A stretch of 64,000 nucleotides of DNA, from contig NW_027184065.1 in assembly GCF_041296385.1 (NCBI RefSeq), forward strand, positions 1-64,000, in the 5' to 3' direction. Below, piece by piece: positions 47,871-61,480 of this stretch. A program made the translations under genes and the position numbers. Every line of letters starts with the position of its first letter. Positions within the stretch are counted from its first letter, which is position 1. A model generated the notes under the pieces. The model saw nothing but the letters and a program-made list of their open reading frames with translations, searched no databases and was not told the DNA's origin. Source of the DNA: Aphelocoma coerulescens. Its lineage: Eukaryota; Chordata; Aves; Passeriformes; Corvidae.

Positions 47871-49745
47871 CGGAGTGCCTTTCCTTGGGAAGGCAAGGAC
47901 ATAGTGCCAGTGTTGCTGGAGCAGATGTTAAGGTACTGTGGGGAGGAATAGTCCAGCAAGACATTTCTGGCCCCTGTGCGTGTGGGGGCAATTGTTGGAC
48001 ATATTCAATACTGGAGGCGGATCAGTCGCTGGATGTGTTGTATTTTGCAGGAGGGGATGCCGTTTCTTTGGAGATGGGCTTGTAGTTGCTCTCTTTGGCA
48101 AGGAAGGCAGGTTTGGATGTGCACATCAGGTACTCCTAGGGATTTTAAAGGCTTTTCCCAACAGGCAGAGCTCTCTCTGGGTTCGAGCTGTTGAGCTGTC
48201 AGTGGGAATGCAAAGGCCAAGCTCTTAAGCTATTTGTCCTGGTGCCTTCAGTGTGTGAGCAGTCCCTGGTGCCGTTGCCTTTGGATCCTGACTCTGGGAG
48301 AGGGAAGGCTTAGGATGGTACCTAGAGCTGAGAAGGAGAGTGCTGAGAACAGCGTGTGTGCTGCTAGTTTGAGGGGTGCAGGTGAAGTTGTAGGCAGCAA
48401 GATCTTCCTCAGCTGGCACTGTTTTGAGCCCTGTTTTTGCCAGATGGTTTCAAGTTGGTGGGCGGAATCTGCGAGAGGGAAAAGATTTGTTTGGGCCAAA
48501 GAGGTGTGGTGTAAAGAAGAGTGTGCTCTTGGAAGGGGAAGATGAGGGCAACCTTTTTGTCCTGACACCGTTGATTTGAGAGCAGGGCCGTTTGCAAGTT
48601 GCCTCTGTCTGCCCTTGGGGTGGTTTCGAGCTGGGCCAGGTGCTTGGCCTTCTTTTGCAAGTCTGCAGCGCCGTCGTGTGGTTGTTTCCATGAGCGCTGA
48701 CAGTGCCCGGCAAAAAGCGCTTGGCTGGCGCGGCCCCAGTCGTGTGGAAGCAGTTGGAGGAAGAGCTCCGCTGTGCATGCTGCCTCTTGGAGACATAAAA
48801 GGATGTAACCCTGCGCGTAGCGGGGAAGCAAGACGAATCTTTTCATTGTTGGCTGAGCAGTTTCTACGCGGCAAAAGTAAAGGCAGTTTCAGCACGGCCT
48901 CTTTCTTTCAGAACCTTTTCTGTGCCATCATGAACATGCTCAACATGCCACTCGCACCCGCTGAACTGCATCAAAGGCCCTGGAGATAGGCGCTTTCCTT
49001 CAAGCTCTCTGTAGCATCCTACCCTCCACCTCTGGCGGATCCCAAAGCCCTTCCAAACATCCAGCAGCTGCACGCAGAGAACAAGTGCTAGAACAAGGCG
49101 TTGGCCTTCCTAGTCCTTTTAAAGTCTGTGAACTAGGCGAAACATTCCAGTGAGCAGCACTTTCCTTCGCAACTATATCTAGAGCATCATCACATTCTCT
49201 CCAAGTGGGTAAGTCCACCCTTGCAGCGCAGCGTTTGCAGCCACAGTTCGGACTGAGAGATAGGCCAGGTGAGAAAGCATTTCTTGACTATCCCTCTTCT
49301 CTGGAAGACTTGATACTCGCAGCGCGACCACGTCCACACACCTTCAGTGTGGCCAGGTTCAAGCAGCTAGAGCTCCCAGAGATGGGAGAGTCAGGAGAGA
49401 AGACGTTCCAAAAGTACCGTGTACTTACAGCAGCATTAAAACTGTGCACAGCAGTCTGCAGCACTGTAGACTGCGGCTTCTCCGACAGACGAGCCATCCC
49501 ATTGTTGCCTCTCGCAGCCTGCTTGCTAGCTGCTCTCCTGAAGAAAAGAACTAGAAGAAAAAGCCAATGCTGGGCTGCACCTTCCCCTTGCCTTACGTAA
49601 AGCCACCTAAACTCCCCGCTGCACTCTCTACTTCCCCTCTCCTTGGAAGCGACCACTGTGTTTGCTGCATCTCGAAGCCTAAAGTTAAGCGCCAAAGTTT
49701 CCAAGGATGGTTGGAAGAAGGATAAGTAGTAGCACAAGGAAGTAG
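47871..49745 (-). other. Exon-like block and unassigned sequence, A2
   Basis: Reverse copy of the A1 block, with the roughly 510 bp that A1 lacks (about 48,840-49,335). The two exon-like segments are at 49,597-49,678 (82 bp) and 49,429-49,537 (109 bp) on the minus strand, with the same splice signals. Function unknown. Confidence 0.5.
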
Positions 49746-52005
49746 TTGTCGTTGAACTTCCTCCTTCTCAATGCTAACGTGAATTGGGCAGGCAGGCGAG
49801 TGCCAGCCATGCTCCTTTCTCAGTTTGTACGCTGCGGACACCAGCCCGGTGCTCTGCGCCTTCGTTCGGCCTCTTTAGTACCCATGTCGCTCTTTCATTC
49901 AGCCGGAGTCGAAGCGTCGTCTACTTCTCGCCCAGAGAGCACGGTGCCGGCAGCGAAATGCCCCAGCCGACTGCTTCTGCCGACACAGGCCTGGTCTATG
50001 CACTTTCCCTCGCAGCGACATACAGCAGCACTTTCGGTCTTTCTTGTCGTCCAAATGTAAAGGGAAAGAGTCTCAGCTCCGTCTCGCACAGTTTTAGGTC
50101 AACAAGCTTACCCGGAGCTTACCCGCGACGCGTGGAAACTTGTGTTTGCACCACATTCAAGTGGTTGCCTTCTTTCCTTTACAGCCTGCAGAGCACCGTC
50201 AGACCGCCGTGCTCTCTGCACCTGCCTTCTCAGTTCTAAGTACTACCGCGCCCCTTACAGCCTTGCAGGAAGCAAAGACACGGGTCGTCATCTCGCAGAG
50301 AAGAACGTGGAAGGACGAAAAGATGATCTTCCTTTCTCCGGCTTCTTGCCTGAATTGTGGTGCTGTATTGAAAGTCTTGGCTAGCGAAAAGCTCATCCAG
50401 CAAGTGCCTCATTCCTGACGCATCTCGCTGAGCGAGAGTTTCACGAAGAGTTTAGACTCTGGAAACAGCAAGAAAATGATTGTACGTCGAGCTGAGGAAA
50501 ATCCGTGCACAGCACACTGTGGATGCGTGCAGTGTTCGCGCTGAAGAGCGCCAAAACGCAAAGCCATCGCTGGGCTTCAGTTTTGTCCAGACCGCAGAAG
50601 GCAAAGAACGAAGCAACTGGGCACCGCGTTAACGTACTCAGTGGACCGAATTTCAAATGTCCAGCCAAAAGCTGCTTCATAAGCAGATTCAGCTGAGAAT
50701 GCTCTGGCTGCTTCACAAAGTAAGGCGCAGCCGTTTCCATTCATCACACTACCTGGCCAGAAGCAGTATCCTACACCTTCAATGCTGCAGCGTCCATGCA
50801 GCTGGAGCACACGCAGTAGGACGCGTCGAGATAGAAGGCGGTCTTCAAGTACCCCCCTCCTCCAAGCAGCCTTGAAACTGAGCACAACACACTGCGGCTC
50901 GGGAGCTTCCTTCTCAGATAGACGTGCCGTCACGTTATTCACTCTCGCAGCTCCGTTGCCCACTTGCAGCAGCTGCTACCAAAGCAAAATGCTCCAGAAG
51001 TAAAAAGCACTGCCGGGCTGCACTTTCCCTTGCCTCACGTAAAGCACCATAAACTGTCCGCTGTGCTCTGTATTTCCATTCTCCGCCGCATCTACCACTG
51101 TCATCTCTGCATCTCGAAGCATAAAGCTCGGCACAATTCCTCCCAGGGAACGCTGGAAGAGAAATAGGCAGCAGCACAAGTAGCTGCAAGTGGAACTTTC
51201 TGTTTTAAAACGCTAACGTGAATCCGGAAACAAGCGAGTGACAGCCAGGCTTCCTCTTGCAGCCTGTGCGATGCACACACCAGCTCGGCCCTCTGCCCTC
51301 ATTCTTTAATGCTCTTCGTACCATGTCGCGCTTTCATTCTGCCGGAGTCGAAGCGTCGTCTACTTCTCGCCCAGAGAGCACGGTGCCAGCGGAGAAAGGC
51401 TCCAGAAAAACGCTCCAGGCTGCTGATTCTTCCCAAACACACCAGGGCTATGCACTTTCCTTCGCAGCGCTAAGTAGCATCACATTCTGTTTGCGTTGGA
51501 GCCGGAATGCAAAGGGAAAGATTCTCGGTTACGTCTCACTCAGCGCCCAGTTTTAGGTCACCAAGCTTACCCGGAGCTTACCCGCGACGCGTGGAAATTG
51601 GTATTTGCACCATATTCAAGTGGTAGCTTTCTTTCCTTTACAGCCTGCAGAGCGCCGTCAGATCGCGGTGCTCTCTGCACCTGCCTTCTCCCTTCCAAGT
51701 ACCACCGCGCACCTTACAGCCTTGCAGGAAGCAAAGACGTGGAGAGATGTCTCGCAGAGAAGATCATGCAAAGACGAAAAGATGTTCTTCTTTGCTTTTC
51801 CTCGTCGCCCAGATTGTGGTGCTCTACTGAAAGCGTGGGCTAACGAATGGCTAATCTAGCATGTGCTTCCCTTCTAATGCATTTCGCTGAGCGAGAGCTG
51901 AGGAAAATCCTTGCACTGTACACTATGGATGCGTGCAGTAGACACGCAGAAGAGCGGCACAGCTCATAACCATCGCACACTCCAGCCCAGAGCTCTGGGG
52001 CTGCG
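49746..52005 (-). repeat. Satellite array, reversed, A2
   Basis: Reverse-orientation ~1392 bp family sequence of about 1.6 units, reaching the inversion point near 52.0 kb. Homologous landmarks face each other around that point: GCTGAGGAAAATCC at 51,897 and GATTCTCCTCAGC at 52,100. Confidence 0.85.
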
Positions 52006-55000
52006 TTCTTCTCAGTTTCCGGCGCTGGACAGAACTGAGACATTGAGCTTTGGCTCTCTTTAGTGTGTGTACTGCACGCATCCAGAGCGCGCTGTGCACA
52101 GATTCTCCTCAGCGCTACGTGCAAGCACAGACTTTCTGCTTCGCAGAGCCCAACTGTCCGCCGAAGCTCTCGCTCAGAGAAATGTGTCAGGAGAGAAGCA
52201 CTTGCTGGATTAGCCTTACACTGGCCAACAGTTCCAAAGAAGCACCATAGTCTTCTTGCGAGAAAGGATAATAAAACACATGTATTGTCCCAGCAAAGTT
52301 CTCTGTGCTAGCCGAAGCCGAGAATCTTTCCCTTAAGATTAAGACCACAACGCAGACAGCATTTTGTGCTACTTAACGCTGAGAGGGATAGCCCAGGCGT
52401 GTTTCGGCAGAGGCAGAAGCCCGGAGCGTTTCTCTGCCGGCACCGTGCTCTCAGGCGAGAAGTAGACGACGCTTCGACTCCGGCAGAATGAAAAGCGCGA
52501 CATGGTACGAAGAGCATACGAATGAGGGCGCAGAGCACCGAGCTGGTGTGCGCATCGCACAGGCTGCAAGAAGAAGCGTGGCTGCCGCTCGCTTCTTTGC
52601 GGATTCACGTTAGCAGTTGAAAACAAAAGTTCCACTTGCAGCTACTTGTGCTGCTACCTATTTCTCTTCCAGCTTTCCCTGGGAAGAATTGTGCCGAGCT
52701 TTATGCTTCGAGATGCAGAGATGACAGTGGTAGATGCGGTGGAGAAGGGAAATACAGAGTACAGCGGACAGTTTATGGTGCTTCACGTGCGGCAAGGCGA
52801 AAGTACAGCCCGGCAGTGCTTTTTACTTCTGGAGCATTTTGCTTTGGTAGCAGCTGCTGCAAGTGGGCAACGGAGCTGCGAGAGTGAATAACGTGACGGC
52901 ACGTCTATCTGAGAAGGAAGCTCCCGAGCCGCAGTGTGTTGTGCTCAGTTTCAAGGCTGCTTGGAGAAGGGGGTACTTGAAGACCGCCTTCTATCTCGAC
53001 GCGTCCTACTGCGTGTGCTCCAGCTGCATGGACGCTGCAGCATTGAAGGTGTAGGATACTGCTTCTGGCCAGGTAGTGTGATGAATGGAAACGGCTGCGC
53101 CTTACTTTGTGAAGCAGCCAGAGCATTCTCAGCTGAATCTGCTTATGAAGCAGCTTTTGGCTGGACATTTGAAATTCGGTCCACTGAGTACGTTAACGCG
53201 GTGCCCAGCTGCTTCGTTCTTCGCCTTCTGCGGTCTGGACAGAACTGAAGCCCAGCGATGGCTTTGAGTTTTGCCGCTCTTCAGCATGTGTACTGCACGC
53301 ATCCACAGTGTGCTGTGCAAGGATTTTCCTCAGCGAAATGCATCAGGTGAGAAACACTTGCTGGATTAGCCTTTCGCTGGCCATGGCTTTCAGTACAGCA
53401 CCACAATCTGGGCGACAAGGAGGAGAAAGGAAGAACATCTTTTCGTCTTTGCACGTTCTTCTCTGCGAGACGACTATCCGCGCCTTTGCTTCCTGCAAGG
53501 CTATATTGTGCGCAGTGGTACTTGGAAGGGAGAAGGCAGGTGCAGAGAGCACCGCGATCTGACGGCGCTCTGCAGGCTGTAAAGGAAAGAGGGCTGCCAC
53601 TGGAATGTGTGCAAACACAAGTTTCCACGAGTCGCGGGCAAGCTCTGGGCGTGCTTGTTGACCTAAAACTGTTCTCTGTGCCCGACATTGCTGAGAATCT
53701 TTCCCCTTACATTTGGACGACAAGAAAAGACCGAAAGTGCTGCTGTATGTCGCTGCGAGAAAAGTGCATAGCCCTGGTGTGTTTCGGAAGGGCAGTCGGC
53801 TGGGGCATTTCTCTTCCGGCACCGTGCTCTCCGGGCGAGAAGTAGACGACGCTTCGACTCCGGCAGAATGAAAAGCGCGACATGGTACGAAGAGCATACG
53901 AATGAGGGCGCAGAGCACCGAGCTGGTGTGCGCATCGCACAGGCTGCAAGAAGAAGCGTGGCTGCCGCTCGCTTCTTTGCGGATTCACGTTAGCAGTTGA
54001 AAACAAAAGTTCCACTTGCAGCTACTTGTGCTGCTACCTATTTCTCTTCCAGCTTTCCCTGGGAAGAATTGTGCCGAGCTTTATGCTTCGAGATGCAGAG
54101 ATGACAGTGGTAGATGCGGCGGAGAAGGGAAATACAGAGTACAGCGGACAGTTTATGGTGCTTCACGTGCGGCAAGGCGAAAGTACAGCCCGGCAGTGCT
54201 TTTTACTTCTGGAGCATTTTGCTTTGGTAGCAGCTGCTGCAAGTGGGCAACGGAGCTGCGAGAGTGAATAACGTGACGGCACGTCTATCTGAGAAGGAAG
54301 CTCCCGAGCCGCAGTGTGTTGTGCTCAGTTTCAAGGCTGCTTGGAGGAGGGGGGTACTTGAAGAACGCCGTCTATCTGGACGCGTCCTTCTTGGTGTGCT
54401 CCAGCTGCATGGACTCTGCAGCATTGAAGGTGTAAGAAACTTCTTCTGGCCTGATAGTGTGATAGAGTGCAACGGCTACGCCTTACTTTGAGAACCAGCC
54501 AGAGCATTCTCAGCTGAATCTGCTTATGAAGCAGCTTTTGGCTGGACATTTGAAATTCGGTCCACTGAGTACGTTAACGCGGTGCCCAGCTGCTTCGTTC
54601 TTCGCCTTCTGCGGTCTGGACAGAACTGAAGCCCAGCGATGGCTTTGAGTTTTGCCGCTCTTCAGCATGTGTACTGCACGCATCCGCAGTGTGCTGTGCA
54701 AGGATTTTCCTCAGCTCTCCCTCAGCGAAATGCATCAGGTGAGAAACACTTGCTGGATTAGCCTTTCGCTGGCCATGGCTTTCAGTACAGCACCACAATC
54801 TGGGCGACGAGGAGGAGCAATGAAGAACATCTTTTCGTCTTTGCACGTTCTTCTCTGCGAGACGACTATCCGCGCCTTTGCTTCCTGCAAGGCTGTATTG
54901 TGCGCAGTGGTACTTGGAAGGGAGAAGGCAGGTGCAGAGAGCACCGCGATCTGACGGCGCTCTGCAGGCTGTAAAGGAAAGAGGGCTGCCACTGGAATGT

Positions 55001-58000
55001 GTGCAAACACAAGTTTCCACGAGTCGCGGGCAAGCTCTGGGCGTGCTTGTTGACCTAAAACTGTTCTCTGTGCCCGACATTGCTGAGAATCTTTCCCCTT
55101 ACATTTGGACGACAAGAAAAGACCGAAAGTGCTGCTGTATGTCGCTGCGAGAAAAGTGCATAGCCCTGGTGTGTTTCGGAAGGGCAGTCGGCTGGGGCAT
55201 TTCTCTTCCGGCACCGTGCTCTCCGGGCGAGAAGTAGACGACGCTTCGACTCCGGCAGAATGAAAAGCGCGACATGGTACGAAGAGCATACGAATGAGGG
55301 CGCAGAGCACCGAGCTGGTGTGCGCATCGCACAGGCTGCAAGAAGAAGCGTGGCTGCCGCTCGCTTCTTTGCGGATTCACGTTAGCAGTTGAAAACAAAA
55401 GTTCCACTTGCAGCTACTTGTGCTGCTACCTATTTCTCTTCCAGCTTTCCCTGGGAAGAATTGTGCCGAGCTTTATGCTTCGAGATGCAGAGATGACAGT
55501 GGTAGATGCGGCGGAGAAGGGAAATACAGAGTACAGCGGACAGTTTATGGTGCTTCACGTGCGGCAAGGCGAAAGTACAGCCCGGCAGTGCTTTTTACTT
55601 CTGGAGCATTTTGCTTTGGTAGCAGCTGCTGCAAGTGGGCAACGGAGCTGCGAGAGTGAATAACGTGACGGCACGTCTATCTGAGAAGGAAGCTCCCGAG
55701 CCGCAGTGTGTTGTGCTCAGTTTCAAGGCTGCTTGGAGGAGGGGGGTACTTGAAGAACGCCGTCTATCTGGACGCGTCCTTCTTGGTGTGCTCCAGCTGC
55801 ATGGACTCTGCAGCATTGAAGGTGTAAGAAACTTCTTCTGGCCTGATAGTGTGATAGAGTGCAACGGCTACGCCTTACTTTGTGAACCATCCAGAGCATT
55901 CTCAGCTGAATCTGCTTATGAAGCAGCTTTTGGCTGAACATTTGAAATTCGGTCCACTGAGTACGTTAACGCGGTGCCCAGCTGCTTCGTTCTTCGCCTT
56001 CTGCGGTCTGGACAGAACTGAAGCCCAGCGATGGCTTTGAGTTTTGCCGCTCTTCAGCATGTGTACTGCACGCATCCGCAGTGTGCTGTGCAAGGATTTT
56101 CCTCAGCTCTCCCTCAGCGAAATGCATCAGGTGAGAAACACTTGCTGGATTAGCCTTTCGCTGGCCATGGCTTTCAGTACAGCACCACAATCTGGGCGAC
56201 GAGGAGGAGCAATGAAGAACATCTTTTCGTCTTTGCACGTTCTTCTCTGCGAGACGACTATCCGCGCCTTTGCTTCCTGCAAGGCTGTATTGTGCGCAGT
56301 GGTACTTGGAAGGGAGAAGGCAGGTGCAGAGAGCACCGCGATCTGACGGCGCTCTGCAGGCTGTAAAGGAAAGAGGGCTGCCACTGGAATGTGTGCAAAC
56401 ACAAGTTTCCACGAGTCGCGGGCAAGCTCTGGGCGTGCTTGTTGACCTAAAACTGTTCTCTGTGCCCGACATTGCTGAGAATCTTTCCCCTTACATTTGG
56501 ACGACAAGAAAAGACCGAAAGTGCTGCTGTATGTCGCTGCGAGAAAAGTGCATAGCCCTGGTGTGTTTCGGAAGGGCAGTCGGCTGGGGCATTTCTCTTC
56601 CGGCACCGTGCTCTCCGGGCGAGAAGTAGACGACGCTTCGACTCCGGCAGAATGAAAAGCGCGACATGGTACGAAGAGCATACGAATGAGGGCGCAGAGC
56701 ACCGAGCTGGTGTGCGCATCGCACAGGCTGCAAGAAGAAGCGTGGCTGCCGCTCGCTTCTTTGCGGATTCACGTTAGCAGTTGAAAACAAAAGTTCCACT
56801 TGCAGCTACTTGTGCTGCTACCTATTTCTCTTCCAGCTTTCCCTGGGAAGAATTGTGCCGAGCTTTATGCTTCGAGATGCAGAGATGACAGTGGTAGATG
56901 CGGCGGAGAAGGGAAATACAGAGTACAGCGGACAGTTTATGGTGCTTCACGTGCGGCAAGGCGAAAGTACAGCCCGGCAGTGCTTTTTACTTCTGGAGCA
57001 TTTTGCTTTGGTAGCAGCTGCTGCAAGTGGGCAACGGAGCTGTGAGAGTGAATAACGTGACGGCACGTCTATCTGAGAAGGAAGCTCCCGAGCCGCAGTG
57101 TGTTGTGCTCAGTTTCAAGGCTGCTTGGAGAAGGGGGTACTTGAAGACCGCCTTCTATCTCGACGCGTCCTACTGCGTGTGCTCCAGCTGCATGGACGCT
57201 GCAGCATTGAAGGTGTAGGATACTGCTTCTGGCCAGGTAGTGTGATGAATGGAAACGGCTGCGCCTTACTTTGTGAAGCAGCCAGAGCATTCTCAGCTGA
57301 ATCTGCTTATGAAGCAGCTTTTGGCTGAACATTTGAAATTCGGTCCACTGAGTACGTTAACGCGGTGCCCAGCTACTTCGTTCTTCGCCTTCTGCGGTCT
57401 GGACAGAACTGAAGCCCAGCGATGGCTTTGAGTTTTGCCGCTCTTCAGCATGTGTACTGCACGCATCCGCAGTGTGCTGTGCAAGGATTTTCCTCAGCTC
57501 TCCCTCAGCGAAATGCATCAGGTGAGAAACACTTGCTGGATTAGCCTTTCGCTGGCCATGGCTTTCAGTACAGCACCACAATCTGGGCGACGAGGAGGAG
57601 CAAAGAAGAACATCTTTTCGTCTTTGCACGTTCTTCTCTGCGAGACGACTATCCGCGTCATTGCTTCCTGCAAGGCTATATTCTGCGCAGTGGTACTTGA
57701 AAGGGAGAAGGCAGGTGCAGAGAGCACCGCGATCTGACGGCGCTCTGCAGGCTGTAAAGGAAAGAGGGCTGCCACTGGAATGTGTGCAAACACAAGTTTC
57801 CACGAGTCGCGGGCAAGCTCTGGGCGTGCTTGTTGACCTAAAACTGTTCTCTGTGCCCGACATTGCTGAGAATCTTTCCCTTTACATTTGGACGACAAGA
57901 AAAGACCGAAAGTGCTGCTGTATGTCGCTGCGAGAAAAGTGCATAGCCCTGGTGTGTTTCGGAAGGGCAGTCGGCTGGGGCATTTCTCTTCCGGCACCGT

Positions 58001-59582
58001 GCTCTCCGGGCGAGAAGTAGACGACGCTTCGACTCCGGCAGAATGAAAAGCGCGACATGGTACGAAGAGCATACGAATGAGGGCGCAGAGCACCGAGCTG
58101 GTGTGCGCATCGCACAGGCTGCAAGAAGAAGCGTGGCTGCCGCTCGCTTCTTTGCGGATTCACGTTAGCAGTTGAAAACAAAAGTTCCACTTGCAGCTAC
58201 TTGTGCTGCTACCTATTTCTCTTCCAGCTTTCCCTGGGAAGAATTGTGCCGAGCTTTATGCTTCGAGATGCAGAGATGACAGTGGTAGATGCAGCGGAGA
58301 ATGGATATACAGAGTACAGCGGACAGTTTACAGTGCTTTACGTGAGGCAAGGGAAAGTGCAGCCCGGCAGTGCTTTTTACTTCTGGAGCATTTTGCTTTG
58401 GTAGCACCTGCTGCTAGTGGGCAACGGAGCTGCGAGAGTGAATAACGTGACGGCACGTCTATCTGAGAAGGAAGCTCCCGAGCCGCAGTGTGTTGTGCTC
58501 AGTTTCAAGGCTGCTTGGAGGAGGGGGGTACTTGAAGAACGCCGTCTATCTGGACGCGTCCTACTGCGTGTGCTCCAGCTGCATGGACTCTGCAGCATTG
58601 AAGGTGTAAGAAACTTCTTCTGGCCTGATAGTGTGATAGAGTGCAACGGCTACGCCTTACTTTGTGAACCAGCCAGAGCATTCTCAGCTGAATCTGCTTG
58701 TGAAGCAGCTCTTGGCTGAACATTTGAAATTCGGTCCACTGAGTACGTTAACGCGGTTCCCAGCTGCTTCGTTCTTCGCCTTCTGCCGTCTGGACAGAAC
58801 TGAAGCCCAGCGATTGCTTTTAGCTGTGGCTCTCTTCAGCATGTGTACTGCACGCATCCGCAGTGTGCTGTGCAAGGATTTTCCTCAGCTCTCCCTCAGC
58901 GAAATGCATCAGGTGAGAAACACTTGCTGGATTAGCCTTTCGCTGGCCAAGGCTTTTAATACAGCACCACAATATGGGCGACGAGGAGAAAGGAAGAACA
59001 TCTTTTCGTCCTGGCACGTTCTTCTGAGCGACATGACTATCCGCGTGTTTGCTTCCTGCAAAGCTGTATTGTGCGCGGCGGTATTGGGACTGAGAAGGCA
59101 GGTGCAGAGAGCACCGGGATCTGACGGCGTTCTGCAGCCTGTAAAGGAAAGACGGCTACCACTTGAATGTGGTGCAAACACAAGTTTCCACGCGTCGAGG
59201 ACAAGCTCTGGGCGTGCTGGTTGACCTAAAACTGTTCTCTGGGCGGGACATAGCAGAGAATCTTTCCCTTTCCATTTGGACGACAAGAAAGACCGAAAGT
59301 GCTGCTGTATGTCGCTGCGAGGGAAAGTGCATAGACCAGGCGTGTGTCGGCAGAAGCAGTCGGCTGGGGCATTTCGCTGCCGGCACCGTGCTCTCTGGGC
59401 GAGAAGTAGACGACGCTTCGACTCCGGCTGAATGAAAGAGCGACATGGGTACTAAAGAGGCCGAACGAAGGCGCAGAGCACCGGACTCGTGTCCGCAGCG
59501 TACAAACTGAGAAAGGAGCGTGGCTAGCACTCGCCTGCCTGCCCAATTCACGTTAGCATTGAGAAGGAGGAAGTTCAACGAC
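52006..59582 (+). repeat. Satellite array of ~1392 bp units, A3
   Basis: The landmark TTGCAGCTACTTGTGCTGCTACC recurs at 52,636, 54,016, 55,408, 56,800 and 58,191, with spacings of 1380, 1392, 1392 and 1391. A diverged version follows at about 59,580. The units at 54,016 and 55,408 differ at only a few bases. Each unit carries relics of the exon-like block (an acceptor-like CTATTTCTCTTCCAG and a region similar to both exon-like segments), so the satellite appears derived from it. Open frames occur on both strands and are not counted as genes. Confidence 0.92.
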
Positions 59583-59651
59583 AACTACTTCCTTGTGCTA
59601 CTACTTATCCCTCTTCCAACCATCCCCAAAACCACTGGCGCTTAACTTTAG

Positions 59652-59901
59652 GCTTCGAGATGCAGCAAACACAGTGGTCGCTTCCAAGGAGAGGGGAAGT
59701 AGAGAGTGCAGCGGGGAGTTTAGGTGGCTTTACGTAAGGCAAGGGGAAGGTGCAGCCCAGCATTGGCTTTTTCTTCTAGTTCTTTTCTTCAGGAGAGCAG
59801 CTAGCAAGCAGGCTGCGAGAGGCAACAATGGGATGGCTCGTCTGTCGGAGAAGCCGCAGTCTACAGTGCTGCAGACTGCTGTGCACAGTTTTAATGCTGC
59901 T
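59652..59901 (+). other. Two exon-like segments with canonical splice sites (A3)
   Basis: 82 bp (59,652-59,733, donor GTAAGG) and 109 bp (59,793-59,901, acceptor TTTTCTTCAG, donor GTAAGTAC), as in A1 and A2. In this block one frame stays open over 59,593-60,042 across both, including the intron between them. The product is not recognised. Confidence 0.3.
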
Positions 59902-61480
59902 GTAAGTACACGGTACTTTTGGAACGTCTTCTCTCCTGACTCTCCCATCTCTGGGAGCTCTAGCTGCTTGAACCTGGCCACACTGAAGGTGTGTGGACGT
60001 GGTCGCGCTGCGAGTATCAAGTCTTCCAGAGAAGAGGGATAGTCAAGAAATGCTTTCTCACCTGGCCTATCTCTCAGTCCGAACTGTGGCTGCAAACGCT
60101 GCGCTGCAAGGGTGGACTTACCCACTTGGAGAGAATGTGATGATGCTCTAGATATAGTTGCGAAGGAAAGTGCTGCTCACTGGAATGTTTCGCCTAGTTC
60201 ACAGACTTTAAAAGGACTAGGAAGGCCAACGCCTTGTTCTAGCACTTGTTCTCTGCGTGCAGCTGCTGGATGTTTGGAAGGGCTTTGGGATCCGCCAGAG
60301 GTGGAGGGTAGGATGCTACAGAGAGCTTGAAGGAAAGCGCCTATCTCCAGGGCCTTTGATGCAGTTCAGCGGGTGCGAGTGGCATGTTGAGCATGTTCAT
60401 GATGGCACAGAAAAGGTTCTGAAAGAAAGAGGCCGTGCTGAAACTGCCTTTACTTTTGCCGCTTAGAAACTGCTCAGCCAACAATGAAAAGATTCGTCTT
60501 GCTTCCCCGCTACGCGCAGGGTTACATACTTTTATGTCTCCAAGAGGCAGCATGCACAGCGGAGCTCTTCCACCAACTGCTTCCACACGACTGGGGCCGC
60601 GCCAGCCAAGCGCTTTTTGCCGGGCACTGTCAGCGCTCATGGAAACAACCACACGACGGCGCTGCAGACTTGCAAAAGAAGGCCAAGCACCTGGCCCAGC
60701 TCGAAACCACCCCAAGGGCAGACAGAGGCAACTTGCAAACGGCCCTGCACTCAAATCAACGGTGTCAGGACAAAAAGGTTGCCCTCATCTTCCCCTTCCA
60801 AGAGCACACTCTTCTTTACACCACACTCCAAGAGCCAGACCAAACAAATGGCCCAAACAAATCTTTTCCCTCTCGCAGATTCCGCCCACCAACTTGAAAC
60901 CATCTGGCAAAAACAGGGCTCAAAACAGTGCCAGCTGAGGAAGATCTTGCTGCCTACAACTTCACCTGCACCCCTCAAACTAGCAGCACACACGCTGTTC
61001 TCAGCACTCTCCTTCTCAGCTCTAGGTACCATCCTAAGCCTTCCCTCTCCCAGAGTCAGGATCCAAAGGCAACGGCACCAGGGACTGCTCACACACTGAA
61101 GGCACCAGGACAAATAGCTTAAGAGCTTGGCCTTTGCATTCCCACTGACAGCTCAACAGCTCGAACCCAGAGAGAGCTCTGCCTGTTGGGAAAAGCCTTT
61201 AAAATCCCTAGGAGTACCTGATGTGCACATCCAAACCTGCCTTCCTTGCCAAAGAGAGCAACTACAAGCCCATCTCCAAAGAAACGGCATCCCCTCCTCC
61301 AAAATACAACACATCCAGCGACTGATCCGCCTCCAGTATTGAATATGTCCAACAATTGCCCCCACACGCACAGGGGCCAGAAGAGAAATGTCTTGCTGGA
61401 CTATTCCTCCCCACAGTACCTTAACATCTGCTCCAGCAACACTGGCACTATGTCCTTGCCTTCCCAAGGAAAGGCACTCC
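59902..61480 (+). other. Unassigned duplicated sequence, A3
   Basis: Carries the ~510 bp (about 60,000-60,508) missing from A1. No domain is recognised in frames of either strand. The rest matches 15,540-16,500 closely. Confidence 0.5.

Larger units (their letters stand above)
29243..52005 (-). repeat. Arm A2 of the inverted duplication (split by provirus)
   Basis: A2 is the reverse complement of A1. It runs 29,243-29,951, is interrupted by the 11.5 kb provirus, then resumes at 41,421 and runs to the second inversion point near 52.0 kb. Order in A2 from left: inner end, CpG island, deleted provirus, (CA)n, CCTTGCC minisatellite, exon-like block and satellite array. A private deletion of about 29 bp lies near 48,518. 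Confidence 0.93.

Noticed and set aside
53343..58093. Repeated 191-residue and 119-residue frames in the satellite units
   Set aside because: They lie on opposite strands over the same bases and recur because the units are nearly identical. Recent copying explains this without selection.
52006..59582. CRISPR-like array
   Set aside because: Units are 1.4 kb without short repeats and unique spacers, and the DNA is from a vertebrate.
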